Assembly (NCBI RefSeq): GCF_009295825.1
Contig: NZ_WHKF01000001.1
Location: forward strand, 461,088-525,087
Direction of reading: 5' to 3'
DNA: 64,000 bases
DNA from: Marinifilum sp. N1E240
GTDB lineage: Bacteria; Bacteroidota; Bacteroidia; Bacteroidales; Marinifilaceae
The notes below the pieces were generated by a model, which made no database searches, was not told the origin of the DNA, and was given only the letters and a program-made list of their open reading frames with translations. Every line of letters starts with the position of its first letter. Position 1 is the stretch's first letter. The translations under genes were made by a program, and so were the position numbers. Below are positions 28,738 through 39,173 of this stretch, piece by piece.

Positions 28738-30081
28738 ATGAAAGGTTTAATAGAGACATTGAAGAACATCTGGAAGATTGAGGATTTAAGATCACGTATC
28801 TTAACTACTCTAGGTCTTCTGTTAGTTTACCGTTTAGGTGCTAAGGTGGTTTTGCCGGGTATTGATCCGGCTCATTTAGAAGCGTTAAAATCACAAACTT
28901 CTGAGGGAGTTTTGGGATTGTTGAACATGTTTTCCGGGGGGGCGTTTGCAAATGCATCCATCTTTGCCTTGGGTATCATGCCATACATTTCAGCTTCCAT
29001 TGTAATTCAGTTAATGGGAATCGCGGTTCCTTATTTCCAAAGATTGCAGCGTGAGGGTGAAAGTGGACGTAGAAAAATCAATCAAATTACCCGTTACCTA
29101 ACTGTAATTATCCTTGTTCTTCAAGCACCAGGATATTTATTAAACTTACATACAACATTACCAGAAGCTGCCTTTATTCTTAAAGGTACTTTCTTTACTG
29201 TATCTTCAGTTGTAATTCTTGCGGCAGGATCAATGTTTATTATGTGGTTAGGTGAAAAAATTACCGATAAAGGAATTGGTAATGGTATTTCAATAATCAT
29301 CATGATTGGTATTATCGCAAGATTACCGTTCTCGTTCATTGCAGAATTAGGATCTAGAATTGAAGGACATGGCGGTGGTTTAATCGTTCTTGTTCTTGAG
29401 ATTGTGATGCTATTCTTCATTTTTGTAGTAACAATTATGTTGGTACAAGGAACAAGAAAGATACCAGTACAATATGCTAAGAGAATTGTAGGTAACAAAC
29501 AATATGGTGGAGTTCGACAGTATATTCCTTTAAAAGTGAATGCAGCTGGTGTAATGCCAATCATTTTTGCTCAGGCAATCATGTTTTTACCAATGGCGTT
29601 TGTTAATTATGCAAGTTCGGATGCATTAACAGGAGTAGCTGCAGCTTTATCTGATTTTACCGGATTTTACTACAATGCTCTATTCTTTGTGATGATTGTA
29701 TTGTTCACCTATTTCTATACTGCGATTACTGTTAATCCTACTCAGATGGCTGAGGACATGAAAAAGAACGGTGGTTTCATTCCGGGTATCAAACCAGGAA
29801 AGAAAACTATTGACTTTTTGGATACAGTAATGTCACGTATAACATTACCAGGATCATTGTTCCTTGGTTTTGTAGCAATCTTACCTGCTTTTGCAATGAT
29901 TGCTGGAGTGAATAATGAATTCGCACAATTTTATGGAGGTACTTCATTGTTGATTTTGGTTGGTGTAGTGTTAGATACATTGCAACAAATTGAGTCACAT
30001 TTATTGATGCGTCATTACGATGGATTGATGAAGTCAGGTAGAATAAAAGGTAAATCTCCGGGAGGAGCTGCTGCTTATTAA
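28738..30081 (+). CDS. secY: protein translocase subunit SecY
   Basis: 447 residues with ten hydrophobic segments, the channel of the Sec translocon in the inner membrane. Plug/TM2 region LGIMPYISASIVIQLM and the cytoplasmic loops QRLQREGESGRRKINQ and KKNGGFIPGIKPGKKT (SecA/ribosome contacts) are present. Encoded 9 bases after rplO, as usual in the spc block. Confidence 0.99.
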   Translation: MKGLIETLKNIWKIEDLRSRILTTLGLLLVYRLGAKVVLPGIDPAHLEALKSQTSEGVLGLLNMFSGGAFANASIFALGIMPYISASIVIQLMGIAVPYFQRLQREGESGRRKINQITRYLTVIILVLQAPGYLLNLHTTLPEAAFILKGTFFTVSSVVILAAGSMFIMWLGEKITDKGIGNGISIIIMIGIIARLPFSFIAELGSRIEGHGGGLIVLVLEIVMLFFIFVVTIMLVQGTRKIPVQYAKRIVGNKQYGGVRQYIPLKVNAAGVMPIIFAQAIMFLPMAFVNYASSDALTGVAAALSDFTGFYYNALFFVMIVLFTYFYTAITVNPTQMAEDMKKNGGFIPGIKPGKKTIDFLDTVMSRITLPGSLFLGFVAILPAFAMIAGVNNEFAQFYGGTSLLILVGVVLDTLQQIESHLLMRHYDGLMKSGRIKGKSPGGAAAY

Positions 30082-30102
30082 AATATTTTTGCTTTCTTTG
30101 CA

Positions 30103-30864
30103 GTGATTTTTTATAAGACAGAGGAAGAGATAGAGTTACTCTATAAAAGTAATGATCTGGTAGCTAGGACCTTAGGTGAAATATCTAAGGCCATAGCTCC
30201 AGGTATATCTACCTTAGGCTTAGATAAGATTGCAGAGGAGTATATAAGAGATAATGGTGGTGAGCCTGCATTTCTTAATTACGATGGATTTCCTAATACC
30301 TTGTGCGTTTCAGTTAACAATCAGGTTGTTCATGGGGTTCCGTCTTCCTATGAGTTGAAAGAAGGCGATATTGTATCTTGTGACTGTGGGGTGTTGTTGA
30401 ATGATTTTTATGGTGATTCAGCATATACTTTTTCAGTGGGAGAAATAAAACCGGAGATTCAACAACTATTAAAGATTACCAAAGAAGCTTTGTTTCTAGG
30501 AATAGAAAAAGCGTTAGATGGAAATCATTTAAGAGATATCGGTTTTGCCATTCAACGGCATGCTGAGGAATATAATTACTCAGTCGTTCGTGAAATGGTA
30601 GGGCACGGAATAGGAAAAAATCTTCATGAAGATCCTCAAGTTCCAAATTATGGAAGAAATGGAAGAGGATTAAAATTGAGAGATGGATTAGTACTAGCAA
30701 TTGAACCAATGATTAATCTTGGAAAAAGAGAAATCTTTACTGAGGAAGATGGTTGGACAGTTGTAACGGCCGATGGACAAGTGTCCGCTCATTTCGAACA
30801 AACTATTGTTGTAAGAAAAGGGAAGGCTCAAATCCTGTCCGGTTTTGAATTTATTGAAGAATAA
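30103..30864 (+). CDS. map: methionine aminopeptidase type I
   Basis: 253 residues, removes N-terminal Met from nascent proteins. Metal ligands are visible: two Asp in VSCDCG..LNDFYGDS, His in GHGIGKNLHEDP, Glu in AIEPMI and Glu in SAHFEQTI. The start is a GTG at 30103 (MIFYKTEEEIELL is the usual N-terminus in the phylum); no ATG is available upstream before the secY stop 21 bases away. Placement of map between secY and infA without adk is typical of Bacteroidota. Confidence 0.97.
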   Translation: MIFYKTEEEIELLYKSNDLVARTLGEISKAIAPGISTLGLDKIAEEYIRDNGGEPAFLNYDGFPNTLCVSVNNQVVHGVPSSYELKEGDIVSCDCGVLLNDFYGDSAYTFSVGEIKPEIQQLLKITKEALFLGIEKALDGNHLRDIGFAIQRHAEEYNYSVVREMVGHGIGKNLHEDPQVPNYGRNGRGLKLRDGLVLAIEPMINLGKREIFTEEDGWTVVTADGQVSAHFEQTIVVRKGKAQILSGFEFIEE

Positions 30865-30887
30865 CCAAATAAATATATAAAGAGCTT

Positions 30888-31109
30888 ATGGCTAAACAGC
30901 CTTCAATAGAACAAGACGGTACTATTACCGAAGCATTATCTAATGCTATGTTTCGTGTAGAACTTGAGAACGGTCATGTGATTACTGCTCACATTTCCGG
31001 TAAAATGAGAATGCACTACATTAAGATCTTACCGGGTGATAAAGTAAAGGTTGAAATGTCACCTTACGATCTTACTAAAGGGCGCATTACTTTTAGATAC
31101 AAAAATTAA
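30888..31109 (+). CDS. infA: translation initiation factor IF-1
   Basis: 73 residues, one S1/OB domain: [42 protein letters not shown] and [15 protein letters not shown] cover the whole factor. Occupies the 30S A site during initiation. Confidence 0.99.
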   Translation: MAKQPSIEQDGTITEALSNAMFRVELENGHVITAHISGKMRMHYIKILPGDKVKVEMSPYDLTKGRITFRYKN

Positions 31110-31121
31110 ATTTCGATAAAA

Positions 31122-31238
31122 ATGAAAGTAAGAGCATCTGTAAAGAAACGTTCTGAAGATTGTAAAATCGTGAGAAGAAAAGGACGTTTGTATGTGATTA
31201 ATAAAAAGAATCCTAAGTTTAAACAACGTCAGGGTTAA
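31122..31238 (+). CDS. rpmJ: 50S ribosomal protein L36 (bL36), zinc-free form
   Basis: 38-residue frame between infA and rpsM ([21 protein letters not shown] start, ending KFKQRQG). Only one of the four zinc ligands of E. coli L36 remains (Cys14; positions 11, 27 and 33 are Ser, Asn and Phe), so this is the C-minus type that does not need zinc. Confidence 0.97.
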   Translation: MKVRASVKKRSEDCKIVRRKGRLYVINKKNPKFKQRQG

Positions 31239-31273
31239 TTTAGTTAATTTTGTAATAGATAAATATTTAATTT

Positions 31274-31651
31274 ATGGCTAGAATTGTTGGAGTTGATTTG
31301 CCTCAAAACAAGCGAGGTGAGATTAGCTTGACTTATATCTTCGGTATCGGTCGTAGCGCTGCTCGTCAAATTTTGGACGAGGCTGGTGTTTCATACGAAA
31401 CTAAGGTAAAAGATTGGAGCGATGATGAATCTGCTAAGATTCGTCAGGCAATTAATGCATCCTTAAAAGTTGAAGGGGAATTGCGTTCGTTAAATCAACT
31501 GAATATTAAGCGTTTGATGGATATCGGATGTTACCGTGGAATCCGTCATCGTATTGGTTTACCTGTGCGTGGACAGAAGACAAAAAACAACTCGCGTACA
31601 AGAAAAGGTAAGAGAAAAACAGTTGCAAACAAAAAGAAAGCGACTAAATAA
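31274..31651 (+). CDS. rpsM: 30S ribosomal protein S13 (uS13)
   Basis: 125 residues. [28 protein letters not shown] opening, [29 protein letters not shown]-terminal tail that reaches the P-site tRNA. Starts the alpha block. Confidence 0.99.
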   Translation: MARIVGVDLPQNKRGEISLTYIFGIGRSAARQILDEAGVSYETKVKDWSDDESAKIRQAINASLKVEGELRSLNQLNIKRLMDIGCYRGIRHRIGLPVRGQKTKNNSRTRKGKRKTVANKKKATK

Positions 31652-31661
31652 TTGTTAAGTT

Positions 31662-32051
31662 ATGGCAAAGAAGTCAACATCAGTAAAGAAAAAAGTTGTG
31701 AAAATTGAGGCTGTTGGTCAGGCTCATATTCATTCATCTTTTAACAATATTATTATCTCTCTAACTAACAATAGCGGACAAGTTATTTCTTGGTCATCAG
31801 CTGGTAAGATGGGCTTTAGAGGTTCTAAAAAGAACACTCCTTATGCTGCTCAGCAAGCTGCTACAGACTGTGGAAAAGTTGCTCACGACTTAGGTTTGAG
31901 AAAAGTAAAAGTATTTGTTAAAGGTCCAGGAAATGGACGTGAATCTGCAATTCGTGCTATCAATTCATGTGGAATCGATATTTCGGAAATCGTAGATGTA
32001 ACTCCATTACCACACAACGGATGTCGTCCTCCTAAGAGACGTCGAGTTTAA
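31662..32051 (+). CDS. rpsK: 30S ribosomal protein S11 (uS11)
   Basis: 129 residues. [16 protein letters not shown], the [14 protein letters not shown] loop and the end [18 protein letters not shown] are diagnostic of S11, a platform protein. 10 bases after rpsM. Confidence 0.99.
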   Translation: MAKKSTSVKKKVVKIEAVGQAHIHSSFNNIIISLTNNSGQVISWSSAGKMGFRGSKKNTPYAAQQAATDCGKVAHDLGLRKVKVFVKGPGNGRESAIRAINSCGIDISEIVDVTPLPHNGCRPPKRRRV

Positions 32052-32074
32052 TAGATATAGAGTTTAATAAAAAA

Positions 32075-32152
32075 TGCAAACTTTAATTTGAATTAGTTTT
32101 TTGAAATTCTTTTCAAAAATCGCGGCAGTTTTGTAATTCGAATTAATTTGCA
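32075..32152 (+). promoter_or_regulatory. long inverted repeat in the rpsK-rpsD spacer, possible regulatory leader
   Basis: An outer pair (32075-32095 with 32134-32152, about 17 pairs with a small internal bulge) encloses a second hairpin (32097-32106 with 32110-32119, nine pairs, loop TTC) and a single-stranded GC-containing stretch (tcgcggcag). T tracts do not follow, so it does not look like a terminator. It ends about 38 bases before the rpsD start. Confidence 0.5.
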
Positions 32153-32190
32153 AAGTTTCTATTAATAGAAAAATTTAAATTTTAAAAAGC

Positions 32191-32799
32191 ATGGCTAGAT
32201 ATATAGGACCAAAGTCAAAAATTGCTAGAAAATTTGGTGAGCCAATTTTTGGACCTGATAAAGCATTTGAAAACAAAAACTACCCTCCAGGACAGCACGG
32301 TAACAGCCGTCGTAGAAAAAAGATGTCTGAGTACGGGGTACAGTTGAAAGAAAAGCAAAAAGCAAAATACACTTACGGTGTATTAGAGAAGCAGTTCTCA
32401 AACTTATTTAAGAAAGCCGCGAGAAGTAAAGGTATTACCGGTGAGGTATTGTTACAACTTCTTGAATGTCGTTTAGATAACGTAATTTTCAGATTAGGTG
32501 TTGCTCCAACAAGATCAGCTGCTCGTCAGTTGGTTAGCCATAAACACGTAACTGTAAATGGTCAAATTTGTAACATTCCTTCATACTCGGTAAAAAACGG
32601 AGATATTATTGGAATTCGTGAAAAATCGAAATCTTTAGAAGTTATTACCGATTCTTTATCAGCTGCTAGATATAACCAATCATCTTGGTTGGAATGGGAT
32701 CAAAACTCTCTTAGTGGTAAGTTTCTTAACGTACCAGAAAGAACAGAAATTCCTGAAAATATCAAGGAACAGTTAATCGTTGAATTGTATTCTAAGTAA
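32191..32799 (+). CDS. rpsD: 30S ribosomal protein S4 (uS4)
   Basis: 202 residues. [22 protein letters not shown]-terminus, S4 RNA-binding domain near residues 95-155 ([28 protein letters not shown]). Primary 16S binder and, in other bacteria, a translational repressor of its own operon. The preceding 139-base spacer is the longest in the alpha block and carries a folded element. Confidence 0.99.
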   Translation: MARYIGPKSKIARKFGEPIFGPDKAFENKNYPPGQHGNSRRRKKMSEYGVQLKEKQKAKYTYGVLEKQFSNLFKKAARSKGITGEVLLQLLECRLDNVIFRLGVAPTRSAARQLVSHKHVTVNGQICNIPSYSVKNGDIIGIREKSKSLEVITDSLSAARYNQSSWLEWDQNSLSGKFLNVPERTEIPENIKEQLIVELYSK

Positions 32800-32820
32800 T
32801 AAATAGTTAATCAGTAATTT

Positions 32821-33813
32821 ATGGCAATTTTAGCTTTCCAAAAACCGGACAAAGTTATCATGCTCGACGCTGACGAAAGATTCGGTAAATTCGAATTTCG
32901 TCCATTAGAGCCTGGATATGGTATTACAATTGGTAACGCCTTAAGAAGAATATTACTTTCTTCTCTAGAGGGTTTTGCCATTACAACCATCAAAATTCAG
33001 GGTGTTGATCATGAGTTTTCTACAATTCCGGGAGTCATCGAAGATGTAACTGAGATGATCCTGAACCTGAAACAAGTTCGGTTTAAACAAAGAGTTGAGG
33101 AAGTGGACAATGAGTTGGTTACTGTTACCATTTCAGATCAGGACACTTTCACAGCAGGCGACATTAACAAGTTCCTTACCGGTTTCGAGGTGTTGAATCC
33201 TGAACTTGTAATTTGCAGAATGGACAGCTCTGCCAAATTACAGTTAGATTTAACTATCAATAAAGGTAGAGGTTATGTACCTTCTGTAGAAAATAAACCT
33301 GTAGATGCTGAGTTTGGAGTGATTCCAATCGACTCAATTTTTACACCTATTAAGAATGTAAAATACGAGGTTGAGAACTACCGTGTTGAGCAGAAAACTG
33401 ACTATGAAAAGTTAATTTTCGAAATCACTACTGATGGTTCAATTCACCCAAAGGATGCTTTGAAAGAAGCTGCTAAAATTCTGATTTATCACTTCATGTT
33501 GTTCTCGGATGAAAAGATTACTCTTGACTCTGATGAGAAATTTGCAAATGAAGAGTTTGATGAAGAAGTATTACACATGCGTCAGTTATTGAAGACCAAA
33601 TTGGTTGACATGGATCTTTCAGTTCGTGCATTGAACTGTTTGAAAGCTGCAGATGTTGATACTTTAGGAGACTTGGTACAATTCAACAGAAACGATCTAC
33701 TGAAATTTAGAAACTTTGGTAAGAAATCTTTAACTGAGTTAGATGATCTATTAGTATCATTAAATCTAACTTTTGGAATGGATATTTCTAAGTACAAATT
33801 AGATAAGGAATAA
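32821..33813 (+). CDS. rpoA: RNA polymerase subunit alpha
   Basis: 330 residues. N-terminal dimerisation domain with [20 protein letters not shown], acidic linker about 235-260, and C-terminal DNA-binding domain with the helix-hairpin-helix segment [23 protein letters not shown]. 21 bases after rpsD. Confidence 0.99.
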   Translation: MAILAFQKPDKVIMLDADERFGKFEFRPLEPGYGITIGNALRRILLSSLEGFAITTIKIQGVDHEFSTIPGVIEDVTEMILNLKQVRFKQRVEEVDNELVTVTISDQDTFTAGDINKFLTGFEVLNPELVICRMDSSAKLQLDLTINKGRGYVPSVENKPVDAEFGVIPIDSIFTPIKNVKYEVENYRVEQKTDYEKLIFEITTDGSIHPKDALKEAAKILIYHFMLFSDEKITLDSDEKFANEEFDEEVLHMRQLLKTKLVDMDLSVRALNCLKAADVDTLGDLVQFNRNDLLKFRNFGKKSLTELDDLLVSLNLTFGMDISKYKLDKE

Positions 33814-33819
33814 GGGAAA

Positions 33820-34314
33820 ATGAGACATAGAAAGAAATTTAATCATTTAGGAAGAAAAGTAGCTCATAGAAAAGCAATGCTTTCAAATATGGCTTCTTCC
33901 TTGATTTTGCATAAAAGAATCTCGACTACTACTGCTAAAGCAAAAGCTTTAAAAATGTATGTTGAGCCGCTAATTACAAAAAGTAAAGTTGACAGTACTC
34001 ACTCTAGACGTATTGTATTTGGATACTTGAAGCAAAAAGAAGCGGTAACTGAATTATTCAGAGAAATTTCACCAAAAATTACCAACAGAAACGGTGGTTA
34101 TACACGTATTCTTAAAACTGGTAATCGTTTAGGTGATAACGCTGAGATGTGTATTGTAGAATTAGTTGATTTCAATGAAACATACACAACTGAGAAGAAA
34201 GCAGAAGCTAAGAAGTCTACTAGAAGACGTCGTGGAGGTAAATCAGCTGCTAAAGCTGAAGGTACTGAAGCTGCAGCAGAAGCAACTGAAGCAACAGATA
34301 AGAAGGAAGAGTAG
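33820..34314 (+). CDS. rplQ: 50S ribosomal protein L17 (bL17) with charged C-terminal extension
   Basis: 164 residues. The conserved L17 core ([41 protein letters not shown]) ends near residue 120; the remaining ~40 residues are a Lys/Arg then Ala/Glu-rich tail, common in the phylum and absent from E. coli L17. Last gene of the operon, followed by a terminator. Confidence 0.99.
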   Translation: MRHRKKFNHLGRKVAHRKAMLSNMASSLILHKRISTTTAKAKALKMYVEPLITKSKVDSTHSRRIVFGYLKQKEAVTELFREISPKITNRNGGYTRILKTGNRLGDNAEMCIVELVDFNETYTTEKKAEAKKSTRRRRGGKSAAKAEGTEAAAEATEATDKKEE

Positions 34315-34333
34315 TCTTTCTTTAAATAATATT

Positions 34334-34365
34334 AAAGGGGTAAAGTTTAGCTTTATCCCTTTTTT
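34334..34365 (+). terminator. terminator of the ribosomal operon
   Basis: Twelve-pair stem 34334-34345 with 34351-34362 including one G-U pair, loop TTTAG, followed by a T run. It starts 20 bases after the rplQ stop. Confidence 0.9.
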
Positions 34366-34513
34366 AATGCCCTAAAGATTTTTGAAACGTTTGCGTAAAA
34401 TAAGTAGTATGTTTTAGACTAATTTGTACTGCTTGTTTGCATTAAAATACCGAAATTTAGGGTTGAAAAAAAGAAGTTAAATTATTACTATTATAATTTT
34501 TTTTAATACGTAA

Positions 34514-35800
<1,287 letters not shown>

Positions 35801-35818
35801 TCCGTTAAGCATAAAAAC

Positions 35819-35847
35819 AAAAAAGGGACCTTTAAGGTCCCTTTTTT
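35819..35847. terminator. bidirectional terminator between eno and the receiver gene
   Basis: Perfect 12-pair hairpin (A6GGGACC with GGTCCCT6, loop TTTAA). A and T flanks make it work in both directions between the convergent genes. Confidence 0.92.
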
Positions 35848-35860
35848 GTAACTGAAATTT

Positions 35861-36376
35861 TTATAAATATTCCTGAATTAAGTCGTAAATAGTTTTACAT
35901 TGGAATGGTTTGGATAAATAAACATCCATTCCAATTTCAATAGATATTTCCTTATCATCCGAATAGAAATTTGCAGTAAATGCAATAATAGGTATAGGTC
36001 TTTTTACTTCTCTTTCTTCTTCAATTTTTCTTATTCTTAACGAAGCTTCTATGCCACCCATAATTGGCATCTGAAGATCCATAAGAATGATATCGTATTC
36101 TTCTTTCACAAATAACTCTACGGCTTGCTTACCATTTTCGGCTATATCTACTTTAGCCACCTTATGCTTTAGATAAACTTCTAGAGTTTTTCTGTTGCTT
36201 GGTTGATCTTCCACCAGTAAAATTCTGGCATTTTCAATTGGAACTTCAGTTTTATTTGGATGAGTTTTTACAATTTGAATTGAATCAACATTCTCTTCCC
36301 AATATATTTTCTTTTTTGTCTCAATACCTATTTGTTCCAGTAAGGCTGAGAGCTTTTTATTTACTGTTTTTTCCAT
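35861..36376 (-). CDS. stand-alone response regulator receiver protein
   Basis: 171 residues. The first ~48 residues are a charged helical segment with no known domain. The receiver follows: acidic pair E56-D57, phospho-acceptor D100 in ILMDLQMP, T134 and K156 in LSKPF. No output domain is attached, so it would work as a phosphorelay intermediate or by protein contact; the receiver most resembles those at the C-terminus of hybrid kinases. It is not adjacent to a kinase gene, so its partner is unknown. Confidence 0.85.
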   Translation of the reverse strand: MEKTVNKKLSALLEQIGIETKKKIYWEENVDSIQIVKTHPNKTEVPIENARILLVEDQPSNRKTLEVYLKHKVAKVDIAENGKQAVELFVKEEYDIILMDLQMPIMGGIEASLRIRKIEEEREVKRPIPIIAFTANFYSDDKEISIEIGMDVYLSKPFQCKTIYDLIQEYL

Positions 36377-36539
36377 CTTGTAACCCCTCTGATTTATATT
36401 TAAAAATAGATAAATTTAAGTACAATAAAAAATGCATTTCAGTAAATAAATCAAGACACATTGGTCTTATAAATGATTAAAAACAATTAAGTATTGCACT
36501 TAAAGACATTTAATGAATTTAAATGAATCGCAATTTTTC

Positions 36540-36547
36540 TATTTTTG
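36540..36547 (+). promoter_or_regulatory. candidate -7 element for ettA
   Basis: TATTTTTG matches TAnnTTTG, 35 bases before the ettA start. No -33 TTG at the usual distance. Confidence 0.4.
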
Positions 36548-36581
36548 CAATAATTGATTGAGAAATTAAAAACACAAGATA

Positions 36582-38270
36582 ATGTCAGACGATAAGAAGA
36601 TTATTTTTTCGATGGATAGAGTTAGCAAAACCTTTTCATCTCAAAAAAAAGTATTGAATAACATTAACCTATCATTTTTCTATGGTGCTAAGATTGGTAT
36701 CATTGGTTTAAATGGATCAGGAAAATCTACTTTATTAAAAATTATTGCTGGACTAGAGAGTTCATATGATGGGCATGTGGTGTGGTCGAAAGAGCACAAT
36801 ATCGGTTACCTGGCACAGGAGCCAATTCTTGATGACAATAAAACTGTAAGAGAAATTGTTGAAGAGGGTGTACAAGAAATTGTTGATTGCCTTGCAGCCT
36901 ATGAAGCAGTTAATTTAAAATTTGCAGATCCTGATGTTTTGGAAGATCCTGATAAAATGCAGGCAGTAATGGACGAACAAGCCGAACTTCAGGAAAAAAT
37001 TGACCATTTCGATGCTTGGAACCTGGATACAAAGCTCGAAAGAGCTATGGATGCCTTGCGTTGTCCGGAAGGAGATAATATCGTAAAGCATTTATCAGGA
37101 GGAGAAAGAAGACGTGTTGCTCTTTGTAGATTGTTATTGCAGGAACCGGATATTTTGCTTCTTGATGAGCCTACCAACCACTTGGATGCAGAATCAATTG
37201 ATTGGTTGGAGCAGCATTTAGCACAGTATAAAGGTACCGTTATCAGTATTACTCACGATAGATATTTCTTGGATAATGTTGCTGGTTGGATTTTGGAACT
37301 TGATAGAGGAGAGGGAATTCCTTGGAAAGGGAATTATAGCTCTTGGTTGGATCAGAAGACTCAACGCATGCAGTTGGAAGAAAAGACAGCCAGTAAGCGT
37401 CGTAAAACTCTTGAAAGAGAGTTGGAATGGGTTCGTATGGCACCAAAAGCTCGTCAAGCGAAGAATAAAGCTCGTTTGAATGCTTACGATACCATGATGA
37501 ATGAAGATTTGAAACAGAAAGAAGAGAAGTTAGAGATTTTTATTCCTAACGGACCTCGTTTGGGTAATAAAGTAATTCAAGTTCAGGAAGTATCGAAAGC
37601 ATTTGGTAAAAAGTTGTTATTTGACGATTTGGAGTTTGAATTGCCACCAGCAGGTATTGTTGGTGTAATTGGACCTAATGGTGCGGGTAAAACAACTTTG
37701 TTTCGAATGATTATGGATTTGGAACAACCTGATAAAGGAACTTTCGAGGTTGGAGAAACAGTAAAGGTTGGATATGTAGATCAGCAGCATGCTGATATTG
37801 ATCCTGAAAAATCGGTTTATGAAGTAATTTCTGGTGGAGGCGATTTGATTAATGTTGGCGGACGAACTGTTAATGCTCGTGCTTATGTTGGTCGTTTTAA
37901 CTTTAACGGAGCCGATCAGGAGAAAAAATGTGGAGTTCTTTCAGGTGGAGAGAGAAACCGCTTGCATTTGGCATTAACTCTTAAAGAAGAAGCAAATGTT
38001 TTACTTCTGGATGAGCCTACCAATGATATTGATGTAAATACACTTCGTGCATTGGAAGAAGGTTTGGAGAGTTTTGCTGGTTGTGCAGTTGTAATTTCTC
38101 ACGACCGTTGGTTCCTGGATAGAATTGCTACTCACATTCTAGCTTTCGAAGGAAATTCGCATGTACAATTCTTCGAAGGAGGTTATTCCGATTATGAAAT
38201 TAATAGAAAGAAACGAATGGGTGATGAAGGTCCAAAGCGTATTAGATACAAAAAACTTATAGCAGATTAA
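36582..38270 (+). CDS. ettA: energy-dependent translational throttle protein EttA (ABC-F)
   Basis: 562 residues, close to E. coli EttA. Two ABC domains in one chain: first Walker A GLNGSGKS (42-49), signature LSGGERRRVALCRLL, Walker B ILLLDEPTNHLD; second Walker A GPNGAGKT, signature LSGGERNRLHLALTL and Walker B VLLLDEPTNDID. No membrane segments. The linker between the domains (about 240-320) is Arg/Lys-rich and helical, as in ribosome-binding ABC-F proteins. EttA occupies the ribosomal E site and gates the first elongation step by ATP/ADP level. Its own terminator follows. Confidence 0.96.
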   Translation: MSDDKKIIFSMDRVSKTFSSQKKVLNNINLSFFYGAKIGIIGLNGSGKSTLLKIIAGLESSYDGHVVWSKEHNIGYLAQEPILDDNKTVREIVEEGVQEIVDCLAAYEAVNLKFADPDVLEDPDKMQAVMDEQAELQEKIDHFDAWNLDTKLERAMDALRCPEGDNIVKHLSGGERRRVALCRLLLQEPDILLLDEPTNHLDAESIDWLEQHLAQYKGTVISITHDRYFLDNVAGWILELDRGEGIPWKGNYSSWLDQKTQRMQLEEKTASKRRKTLERELEWVRMAPKARQAKNKARLNAYDTMMNEDLKQKEEKLEIFIPNGPRLGNKVIQVQEVSKAFGKKLLFDDLEFELPPAGIVGVIGPNGAGKTTLFRMIMDLEQPDKGTFEVGETVKVGYVDQQHADIDPEKSVYEVISGGGDLINVGGRTVNARAYVGRFNFNGADQEKKCGVLSGGERNRLHLALTLKEEANVLLLDEPTNDIDVNTLRALEEGLESFAGCAVVISHDRWFLDRIATHILAFEGNSHVQFFEGGYSDYEINRKKRMGDEGPKRIRYKKLIAD

Positions 38271-38278
38271 TTCTGTAA

Positions 38279-38317
38279 AGGGAAGATCTTCAAGTAAGAA
38301 TCTTCCCTATTTTTTTG
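38279..38317 (+). terminator. intrinsic terminator of ettA
   Basis: Nine-pair stem 38279-38287 with 38300-38308, followed by eight T (38310-38317), 9 bases after the ettA stop. Confidence 0.85.
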
Positions 38318-38360
38318 TAACTTAAACAAACAATATAATTTTTCACTTAAACCGATATCA

Positions 38361-38714
38361 ATGAATCAATTTGCCACTCCAAGCGATGAAAGAAATTGGG
38401 CAATGTTTTGCCATTTAGCAGCCTTTTCAGGAGTAATCATTCCATTTGGACATATTGTAGGTCCTCTAATACTTTGGTCAATGAAAAAAGATCATTCCGC
38501 TTTGGTTGATCGAGAGGGAAAAAAATCTCTTAATTTTCAAATTTCTATGACTATTTATCTTTTTATTTCTGCAATTCTGGTAATTGTTGGTATAGGTATT
38601 TTGTTGTTAATTGCATTGGGTTTGTTAAACCTTGTTTTTGTGGTAATGGCTATAGTAAAAACATTGAATGGCGAGGATTACAAATATCCTTTGAGTCTTG
38701 AAATAATTAAATAA
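38361..38714 (+). CDS. DUF4870 (Tic20-like) small membrane protein
   Basis: 117 residues. SDERNWAMFCHLAAFSGVIIPFGHIVGPLILWSMKKD and the LVDREGKKSLNFQIS segment are characteristic of DUF4870. Three hydrophobic segments (about 15-40, 60-82, 84-103). Function is not established in the family. It forms a pair with the next gene, 4 bases away. Confidence 0.85.
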   Translation: MNQFATPSDERNWAMFCHLAAFSGVIIPFGHIVGPLILWSMKKDHSALVDREGKKSLNFQISMTIYLFISAILVIVGIGILLLIALGLLNLVFVVMAIVKTLNGEDYKYPLSLEIIK

Positions 38715-38718
38715 TACA

Positions 38719-39054
38719 ATGAACAAGTTATTAGTTTATAAGACAATCTACTTTACAGGGATTGTCTTAATTTTTATAGGTGGTTACCGATTGTTTAAAA
38801 ATTTAGAGTACGGAACTCTTCCTTTTTCAGTAGGTGTCGTACTGTATACAGGAGTGCAAATATTTCTTCTTCTACAACATTCTTTAAAGGATTGGGCACT
38901 TTTTAACTATTTAAAATTCTCGGTTAATATTCTGTTTCTGATTTCGGTATTGTTACTTACCGTATTTCAATTAACACAATGGTATTATCCGTTTATTCTT
39001 GGCTTATTAGTTGATTTTTTTTCCAACATTTTGAAACGAATTCAAAAAACATAA
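38719..39054 (+). CDS. small integral membrane protein, unknown
   Basis: 111 residues with four hydrophobic segments (about 8-22, 33-50, 64-82, 86-103), no recognised motif. It starts 4 bases after the DUF4870 gene and is likely co-translated with it. I do not recognise the family. Confidence 0.65.
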   Translation: MNKLLVYKTIYFTGIVLIFIGGYRLFKNLEYGTLPFSVGVVLYTGVQIFLLLQHSLKDWALFNYLKFSVNILFLISVLLLTVFQLTQWYYPFILGLLVDFFSNILKRIQKT

Positions 39055-39131
39055 TTCCGGGCAATATACGTTAGAGAAATATCTTGTTATTAGCTTTCTT
39101 CATAAAGCTGTGTTTCTCTCAAAATATTTAA

Positions 39132-39139
39132 TATTTTTG
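39132..39139 (+). promoter_or_regulatory. candidate -7 element for hisS
   Basis: TATTTTTG matches TAnnTTTG, 35 bases before the hisS ATG; the -33 region (GTG rather than TTG) is weak. Confidence 0.4.
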
Positions 39140-39173
39140 TAGCTCTGATAAAATAACCAAAAGAAAGAAGAGA

